A stretch of 64,000 nucleotides of DNA, from positions 186,001 to 250,000 of the forward strand of contig JAHDLB010000001.1 of assembly GCA_018432315.1 (NCBI GenBank), given 5' to 3'. Positions within the stretch are counted from its first letter, which is position 1. Every line of letters begins with the position of its first letter. The position numbers and the translations under genes were made by a program. This DNA comes from Anaerolineae bacterium. Lineage in GTDB: Bacteria > Chloroflexota > Anaerolineae > Aggregatilineales > Aggregatilineaceae. Below, piece after piece: positions 58,489 through 64,000 of this stretch. The notes beneath the pieces were generated by a model that searched no databases, was not told where the DNA came from, and worked only from the letters and a program-made list of their open reading frames with translations.

Positions 58489-61146
58489 GTGAGCATCAAC
58501 GGGATCCTGATGGGCGTGCGGACGCCGCCGCCGCGCGGCAAGCTCAAGGTCTTCCTCGGCTACGCGGCGGGCGTGGGCAAGACTCACGCCATGCTCGAGG
58601 CGGCGCACCAGCGGCGGGATGAAGGCGTGGACGTGGTGGTCGGCCACGTTGATACCCACGGGCGCGCCGAGATGCAGCCCCTGGTCGACGGCCTGGAGGT
58701 GATCCCCCCCTGCCGGTTCGAGGCCGGCGAGGTCGCCCGATCCGAGATGGACATCGACGCCATCCTGGCGCGCAAGCCGCAGTTGGTGCTTGTGGACGAG
58801 CTGGCCCACACGAACGCGCCCGGCGCGCGCCATGCTCGCCGCTACCAGGACGTCGAGGAACTGCTGTCGGCGGGCATCGACGTCTACGCCACGCTCAACA
58901 TTCAGAACCTCGAAAGCCTCAAGGACGTGGTCGTCCAGATCACCGGCGTGACGGTCCGCGACACCGTGCCCGACCGGATCATGGACGGGATCGACAGCCT
59001 GGAGCTAATCGACCTGCCGCCGGAGGAGTTGATCCGGCGCCTGCACGAGGGCAAAGTGTCCGTGCCGGACCAGACGGCGCGCGCCATTCAGAAGTTCTTC
59101 CGGCCCGGCAACCTGACCGCCCTGCGCGAGATGGCGCTCCGGCACACGGCGGCGCAGGTCGACGACGAGATGCGCGCCTACAAGAAGGCGCACGCCATCT
59201 TCAACCCGTGGGCGGCGACCGATCGCCTGCTGGTCTGCATCAGCGCCAACCCGCTCAGCGAGCGGCTGGTGCGCACCGGGCGGCGGCTGGCCGGCCAGCT
59301 AGACGTCGAGTGGTTCGTGCTGTACGTCGAAACGCCCGGCGCGGGCACGCTGCCCGAGGAGGCCCGCGACCGCGTGGCGCGCACGCTGCACCTGGCCGAG
59401 GACCTGGGGGGCCGCAGCGTCACCATCCCCGGCCAGGACGTCGCCGGGGCCATCCTCGACTACGCCCGCGCCCACAACATCACCAAGATCATCGTCGGTA
59501 AGTCGCTCGGGCTGCGCTGGCAGGACCTGTTTCGCGGTTCGATCGTCGACCGCATCATCCACGACAGCGACGCGATCGACGTCTACGTGATCAGCGCGCG
59601 GTCGTCGCGGGTATCGCCCGTGCCGCGGATGGTGCCGCGCGCCGCCCAGCCCTGGCAGCACTACGCCTACAGCGCGGCCCTGGTGGTCGCCGTGACGCTG
59701 GCGGGCCAGTTGTTCCGCTCCGTGATCGCGCCGACGAACCTGGTGATGCTCTACCTGCTGGCTGTCGTGATCGCCGCCACGCGCTGGGGGCGCGGGCCCT
59801 CCGTGCTGAGCGCCGTGCTCGGCGTGCTGTTGTTCGACTTCTTCCTGGTGTCGCCGCAGCTCACCTTTCGCGTGTCGGATGCGCAGTACATCCTGACGTT
59901 CATCGGTCTGCTGGCGGTGGGGCTGGTGATCAGCACGCTGGCCGCCCGCGAGCGCGAGCAGGCCGAAACGGTCCGGCGGCGCGAAACGTATACCGGGGCG
60001 CTCTACGGGCTGAGCCGCGACCTGGCGACCACCGTGGACCTGGGCGCGATCATCCAGGCGGCGATCAAGCACGTCGGCGAGCTGTTCCACTGCGACTCGG
60101 CGATCTTTCTGCCCCAGGGCGACACGCTGGCGCTGCGCGCGTGCAGCCCCGGCTTTCCCATCGACGACGACGGCTACGCGGCGGCCAATTGGGTCTACCA
60201 GCAGGGGCGGATGGCCGGGCAGGGGACCGGCACGCTGGCCGGGACGGATGCGCGATACCTGCCGCTCAAAACCGCCCAGAGCGTGATCGGCGTGGTGGGC
60301 GTCAAGCTGGTCGACGAGTTTCAGGTGCTCAACCCGGACCAGGAGCGGCTGCTCGAAGCGCTGCTGCGGCAGGTGGCCCTGGCCGTCGAAGCGACGCAGC
60401 TCGCCGAGAAAGCGGGCCAGGCGCACCTGCTGCGCGAAACGGAGAAGCTCCAGACCGCGCTGCTCAACTCGATCTCGCACGACCTGCGCACGCCGCTGTC
60501 GTCGATCACCGGGGCGCTGAGCAGCCTGCGCGACGACGCGGGCTACCTGGACGAGGCCGCTCGCCAGGACCTGATCGATACGGCGTGGGAAGAGGCGGGC
60601 CGCCTGAACAACCTGGTGTCGAACCTGCTTAGCATGACCCGGCTGGAGGCGGGCGCGATGCGGCTCTCGCCGGACATCTGCGACGTGCAGGACCTGATCG
60701 GCGTGGCGCTCAGCCAGATGACGATCCGGCTCCGCAGCCGGACGGTGACCGTCGACGCGCCGCAGAGCCTGCCGCCCGTCTCGGTCGATCTCGTGCTGGC
60801 GGCGCAGGCGCTGGTCAACGTGATCGACAACGCCGTGAAGTATTCCCCGCCGGACACGCCGGTCGGCATCCGCGCCTACCACGAGCGGGACGAGGTCGTG
60901 ATCGAGGTGACGGACAGCGGGCCCGGCATTCCCCAGGATGGGTTACAATCTATCTTCGACAAGTTCTACCGGCTCCAGCGGGTCAGCGACACGACCGGAA
61001 TCGGGCTGGGCCTGTCGATCACCAGGGGGATTATCGAGCTGCACGGGGGCCGCGCCTGGGCCGAAAACCGGGCCGGGGGTGGGGCGGCTGTGTCGATTGC
61101 CCTGCCCGCGCAGCACACCGTACCGCAGGATGGGGCGCATGGCTGA
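58489..61146 (+). CDS. kdpD: Sensor histidine kinase KdpD
   Basis: An 885-residue membrane sensor of the KdpD family. Order of domains: N-terminal KdpD domain with Walker A GYAAGVGKT (24-32) and a DELAHTNAPG segment; USP-like domain (about 240-375); four-helix DUF4118 membrane part (about 395-495); GAF-like domain; HisKA with H664 in SISHDLRTPLSSI; HATPase with DNAVKYSP, DSGPGIP and GIGLGLSI. Start is GTG with GGAGG upstream. It overlaps kdpE by eight bases. KdpFABC genes are absent here; a KimA-like transporter takes their place. Confidence 0.95.
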   Translation: MSINGILMGVRTPPPRGKLKVFLGYAAGVGKTHAMLEAAHQRRDEGVDVVVGHVDTHGRAEMQPLVDGLEVIPPCRFEAGEVARSEMDIDAILARKPQLVLVDELAHTNAPGARHARRYQDVEELLSAGIDVYATLNIQNLESLKDVVVQITGVTVRDTVPDRIMDGIDSLELIDLPPEELIRRLHEGKVSVPDQTARAIQKFFRPGNLTALREMALRHTAAQVDDEMRAYKKAHAIFNPWAATDRLLVCISANPLSERLVRTGRRLAGQLDVEWFVLYVETPGAGTLPEEARDRVARTLHLAEDLGGRSVTIPGQDVAGAILDYARAHNITKIIVGKSLGLRWQDLFRGSIVDRIIHDSDAIDVYVISARSSRVSPVPRMVPRAAQPWQHYAYSAALVVAVTLAGQLFRSVIAPTNLVMLYLLAVVIAATRWGRGPSVLSAVLGVLLFDFFLVSPQLTFRVSDAQYILTFIGLLAVGLVISTLAAREREQAETVRRRETYTGALYGLSRDLATTVDLGAIIQAAIKHVGELFHCDSAIFLPQGDTLALRACSPGFPIDDDGYAAANWVYQQGRMAGQGTGTLAGTDARYLPLKTAQSVIGVVGVKLVDEFQVLNPDQERLLEALLRQVALAVEATQLAEKAGQAHLLRETEKLQTALLNSISHDLRTPLSSITGALSSLRDDAGYLDEAARQDLIDTAWEEAGRLNNLVSNLLSMTRLEAGAMRLSPDICDVQDLIGVALSQMTIRLRSRTVTVDAPQSLPPVSVDLVLAAQALVNVIDNAVKYSPPDTPVGIRAYHERDEVVIEVTDSGPGIPQDGLQSIFDKFYRLQRVSDTTGIGLGLSITRGIIELHGGRAWAENRAGGGAAVSIALPAQHTVPQDGAHG

Positions 61147-61834
61147 ACAAACGATTCGGGTGTTGGTGGTCGACGACGACCGGGCGATCCGCCGCCTGCT
61201 GCGCACCTCGCTGGGTGCGCACGGCTACCAGGTGATCGAGGCGGCGAGCGGGCACGAAGCCCTGGAAGCCGTGATCGCGCATCACCCGGACCTGATCATC
61301 CTCGACCTGGGCTTGCCCGACCTCGACGGCGTGGACGTGACGCGCCAGCTCCGCGAGTGGAGCCAGATCCCGATCATCGTGCTGTCGGTGCGCGAGCACG
61401 AGCACGACAAGATCACCGCGCTGGATGCCGGGGCGGACGACTACCTGACCAAGCCTTTCGGCGCGGGCGAGCTGTTGGCCCGGCTGCGCGTCGCGCTCCG
61501 CCACACGCAGGCCCAGCCCGGCGAGGAGGCCGTTTTCGCCCTGGGCAGCCTCAGCGTGGACCTGGCGCGGCGCGTGGTGCGGGTGCGCGGCGAGGAGGTC
61601 CAACTGACGCCCAACGAGTACGCGCTGCTGCGGATGTTCATCCAGCACGCGGGCAAGGTCCTGACCCATCACCAACTGCTGCGCGAGGTGTGGGGGCCGG
61701 GCTACGAGCACGAAAAGCACCTGCTGCGGGTGAACATCAGCAACCTGCGCGGCAAGCTCGAAGACGAGCCGGCCCGCCCGCAGATCATCCTCACCGAGCC
61801 GGGCGTCGGGTACCGGCTGCGCGCGGCAGGCTGA
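61139..61834 (+). CDS. kdpE: Response regulator KdpE (OmpR family)
   Basis: A 231-residue OmpR-type regulator. The receiver has the acidic pocket VDDD near residues 11-14 and phospho-acceptor D56 in IILDLGLPDLDG; Lys is in YLTKPFG. The C-terminal winged helix includes LTPNEYALLRMFIQHAGKVL and GYEHEKHLLRVNISNLRGKL. The ATG at 61139 overlaps kdpD, another ATG nine bases upstream is possible. Its likely target is the adjacent transporter gene, whose upstream region has direct repeats at OmpR-type spacing. Confidence 0.94.
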   Translation: MAEQTIRVLVVDDDRAIRRLLRTSLGAHGYQVIEAASGHEALEAVIAHHPDLIILDLGLPDLDGVDVTRQLREWSQIPIIVLSVREHEHDKITALDAGADDYLTKPFGAGELLARLRVALRHTQAQPGEEAVFALGSLSVDLARRVVRVRGEEVQLTPNEYALLRMFIQHAGKVLTHHQLLREVWGPGYEHEKHLLRVNISNLRGKLEDEPARPQIILTEPGVGYRLRAAG

Positions 61835-61841
61835 GCGGCAC

Positions 61842-61921
61842 CTTGATGTTTTCTTGACCCTTTCCCGGCCCGTCTTGATATTTTCTTGATACCCCTCATG
61901 GTATCCTTCTCTCGGTAGATA
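61842..61921 (+). promoter_or_regulatory. CTTGA direct repeats and -10 box upstream of the potassium transporter gene
   Basis: CTTGAtgttttCTTGA (61842-61857) and CTTGAtattttCTTGA (61874-61889) give four CTTGA units at spacings 11, 21 and 11. TAGATA at 61916-61921 could be the -10; the -35 region is poor. The repeats would lie at about -86 to -39, the usual place for an OmpR-family activator. Confidence 0.6.
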
Positions 61922-61929
61922 GTCTTTGG

Positions 61930-61965
61930 AAGACACTCAGGCGATTGCCGGTGGGTGTCTTTTTC
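61930..61965 (+). terminator. Hairpin with T-run between kdpE and the transporter gene
   Basis: AAGACAC (61930-61936) and GTGTCTT (61955-61961) with an inner GGC-GATT-GCC hairpin, followed by TTTT. It ends kdpDE transcription. If the -10 at 61916 is used, it would lie at the very start of the transporter leader and act as an attenuator. Confidence 0.65.
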
Positions 61966-62022
61966 GTATCGGACCGCGGCGCCGTGTGGGCGCGCGGGTT
62001 GGGGTGAACGGAGCCCTGGAGT

Positions 62023-63939
62023 ATGGATATCACGAACGTCAAGCGGGTCCTGATCGGCCAGCCTTTCCCGAACAGCCGCGAAATCCACGAACGGCTGGAC
62101 CGGGTGCGCGGGCTGGCCGTCTTCGCGTCGGACCCGATCAGCAGTAACGCCTATGCCACCGAAGCGATCATGAGCGTGCTGGTCGTGTTGGGCAGCGGCG
62201 CGCTGCGGCTCACGCTGCCGCTGGCGATGGCCGTCGCCACCCTGGTGCTGCTGGTGGTGTTCAGCTACATCCAGACGATCCTGCACTATCCTGATGGGGG
62301 TGGTGCTTATACGGTTGCCAAGGATAATCTTGGCCGTTACCCGTCTCTTTTGGCGGGAGCAGCGCTGTTGACCGACTATGTGCTCACCGTGTCGGTGTCG
62401 GTGTCGGCGGGCGTGCGCGCCGTGACGTCCGCCGTGCCGGAGGCGTTCGACTATCGTGTGATCATCGCCCTGGGTGCGATTGGGTTCATCACGTGGATGA
62501 ACCTGCGCGGCGTGCGCGAGAGCGGCACGGTGTTCGCCGTCCCAACCTATGCATTTGTCGCCGGCGTGCTGCTGGTGATCGGTATTGGGATCGTGCGCAA
62601 GCTGGAGCTGTTCGGCGTGGCCCCGCTGCCCGACCTGCACGGCACCATCGAGGCGGAGAAAAACCTGGTTGGCCTGGCATACATCTGGCTGCTGCTGCGC
62701 GCGTTTGCCGGGGGCTGTACGGCGCTGACCGGGATCGAGGCCATCAGCAACGGCATCCAGGCGTTCAAGCCGCCGGAGTCCAAGAACGCGGCGGCGACGA
62801 TGGTGGCGATGGGCATCATCGCCATGACGCTGTTCATCGGCATCTCGTTCCTGGCGACGACGATGCACCTCATCCCCGATGAGCATGGTGAGAGCATCCT
62901 CTCGCAGATCACGCGCCAGATCACCGGCGGCGGCCTGCTGTATTACTGGGTGCAGATCTTCACCGCGCTGATCCTGTTCCTGGCGGCTAACACCGGCTTT
63001 CAGGACTTCCCGCGCCTCAGCTCGTTCCTGGCGCGCGACGGCTTCCTGCCGCGCTGGATGCAGAACCGGGGCGACCGGTTGGTATACAGTTCGGGAATTT
63101 TGGTGCTGGCAGTGATTGCGTCGCTGATCGTGATCGTGTTCAGCGCCAACGAGATCGCCATGCTGCCGCTGTACGCGTTGGGCGTGATGCTGAGTTTCAC
63201 GCTGTCGCAGGCGGGCATGTCGCGCCTGATGGGCAAGGTCGGCACGCTCCAGCCGGGCGAGAGCATGGATACGGACGTCACCCACATCCACTACGAGCCG
63301 AACTGGCGCACCAAACGGTACATCAACATCGTCGGCGCGACGACGACCGGCATCGTGTTCGTGATCCTGACGGCGACCAAGTTCGTCGATGGGGCGTGGA
63401 TCGTCGCGGCGGCGATCCCGCTGCTGGTCTTCATGTTCCACCGCATCCACCGCCACTATGACGACGTGGCCGAGGCGCTGACGACGGAGCGCTTCAACGA
63501 AAGCGACCTGGACGAGATCGCGAACGTGGCGATCGTGCCGATCGGTGACATTCACCGGGGCACGCTGCTGGCGCTCCAGTATGCCAAGCGGATTTCGTCC
63601 GACGTGCGCGCGGTGTGCGTCTCGACCCAGCCCAAAACGCGCAAGCGGGTCGAGGAGCGGTGGGCGCGTTTCCCCGACCTGACGCAGGGCGTGGAACTGG
63701 TGATCATCGACTACGACTACCGCGACATCATGACGCCGCTGGTAGACTATATCCAGTGGGTGAACAACGAGGAGTTCGCCGACAAATTCATCACGATCGT
63801 CATTCCGGAATTCGTGCCGATGGACCAGCTCTCGCAGCTTCTGCACAACCAGACGGCCAACATCCTGCGCCGCCAACTGCGCTCGCAGCCGGACATCGTG
63901 ATCATCGACGTGCCCTATCACATCGCGGCGGCGTCCTGA
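62023..63939 (+). CDS. kimA: APC-superfamily potassium transporter, KimA-like
   Basis: A 638-residue membrane protein, about 12 helices plus a 160-residue cytoplasmic C-terminal domain. FASDPISSNAYATEAIM after the N-terminus and YPDGGGAYTVAKDNLG are the APC/KimA signatures; ALTGIEAISNG and NTGFQDFPRLSSFLARDGFLPR are also conserved. The C-terminal domain (NVAIVPIGDIHRGTLLALQY onward) resembles the USP-like part of KimA. Proximity to kdpDE supports potassium uptake. GGAG lies upstream of the ATG. A codon-usage shift occurs at 62289-62355. Confidence 0.85.
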   Translation: MDITNVKRVLIGQPFPNSREIHERLDRVRGLAVFASDPISSNAYATEAIMSVLVVLGSGALRLTLPLAMAVATLVLLVVFSYIQTILHYPDGGGAYTVAKDNLGRYPSLLAGAALLTDYVLTVSVSVSAGVRAVTSAVPEAFDYRVIIALGAIGFITWMNLRGVRESGTVFAVPTYAFVAGVLLVIGIGIVRKLELFGVAPLPDLHGTIEAEKNLVGLAYIWLLLRAFAGGCTALTGIEAISNGIQAFKPPESKNAAATMVAMGIIAMTLFIGISFLATTMHLIPDEHGESILSQITRQITGGGLLYYWVQIFTALILFLAANTGFQDFPRLSSFLARDGFLPRWMQNRGDRLVYSSGILVLAVIASLIVIVFSANEIAMLPLYALGVMLSFTLSQAGMSRLMGKVGTLQPGESMDTDVTHIHYEPNWRTKRYINIVGATTTGIVFVILTATKFVDGAWIVAAAIPLLVFMFHRIHRHYDDVAEALTTERFNESDLDEIANVAIVPIGDIHRGTLLALQYAKRISSDVRAVCVSTQPKTRKRVEERWARFPDLTQGVELVIIDYDYRDIMTPLVDYIQWVNNEEFADKFITIVIPEFVPMDQLSQLLHNQTANILRRQLRSQPDIVIIDVPYHIAAAS

Positions 63940-63966
63940 CGCCCCGCCAGCCCGGCGCACGACACG

Positions 63967-64000
63967 GCGCGCGGCCCGACCGGACCGCGCGCTTTTGTTT
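63967..64000 (+). terminator. Intrinsic terminator of the KimA-like gene
   Basis: GCGCGCGG (63967-63974), a 10-base loop and CCGCGCGC (63985-63992), followed by TTTTGTTT to the window end. Confidence 0.8.

Overview
The window looks like chromosomal DNA of a GC-rich, free-living heterotroph. The most likely source is the phylum Chloroflexota (Anaerolineae-type), but this is inference from gene content and style, with no marker gene present. The reasons are: many ABC importers whose binding proteins carry Sec signals ending in A-Q-D; several importers without their own ATPase; many LacI-type regulators; complete pantothenate genes in one operon; and KdpDE next to a KimA-like potassium transporter. 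Gene density is high, with short gaps and frequent 4-nt start/stop overlaps. No rRNA, tRNA, CRISPR array, IS element or prophage was seen.

Layout. 1-894: the end of a P-loop-ATPase-like gene and a divergent DinB-fold gene. 1266-4443: a LolD/MacB-type ABC ATPase and FtsX-fold permease behind an operator-rich leader. 4615-9359: a GntR/UTRA regulator, a GNAT acetyltransferase and a family-5 (oligopeptide/opine-type) importer without ATPases. 9426-14890 (minus): a PIG-L deacetylase with a C-terminal CBM9-like domain, followed by a CUT1 sugar importer. 15221-18259 (minus): panB-panE-panC-panD; panE appears to start at ATT. 18404-23774 (minus): a ribose-type (CUT2) importer with two different permeases and a binding protein made of two tandem, near-identical binding modules. 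23927-26118: a nitrilase-fold hydrolase, msrA and an FMN-binding-split-barrel protein. 26148-29887 (minus): a BtuCD/MolBC-type importer whose leader resembles a molybdenum-cofactor riboswitch with an intrinsic terminator; its binding protein has a ModA-like N-terminal extension. 29909-32658: a DinB-like gene, a small membrane protein, a nuclease lipoprotein and a DegT aminotransferase. 32677-36750 (minus): hutI, hutH and a LacI regulator. 36854-39152: two divergent LacI genes sharing GTTAACGCTAAC operators. 39269-50261: a pectin/oligogalacturonate operon (complete Opp-type importer, heparinase-II/III-like lyase, oligogalacturonate lyase, KduI, KduD). 50345-58304: a PAC2 protein, then a LacI-controlled CUT1 importer with a mutarotase-like enzyme and a divergent sulfatase, suggesting use of sulfated glycans. 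58489-63939: kdpD, kdpE and the KimA-like transporter, with response-regulator-like direct repeats in front of the transporter.

Together the genes describe a scavenger of plant or algal polysaccharide fragments, sugars, amino acids and oxyanions. Catabolic and import operons are each placed under a local LacI or GntR repressor. Binding-protein genes are repeatedly separated from their permease genes by strong hairpins, which probably keep binding-protein mRNA in excess. The observations most worth checking are the double-module binding protein with its two permeases, the riboswitch-controlled oxyanion importer, the ATT start of panE, and the KdpDE-KimA coupling.
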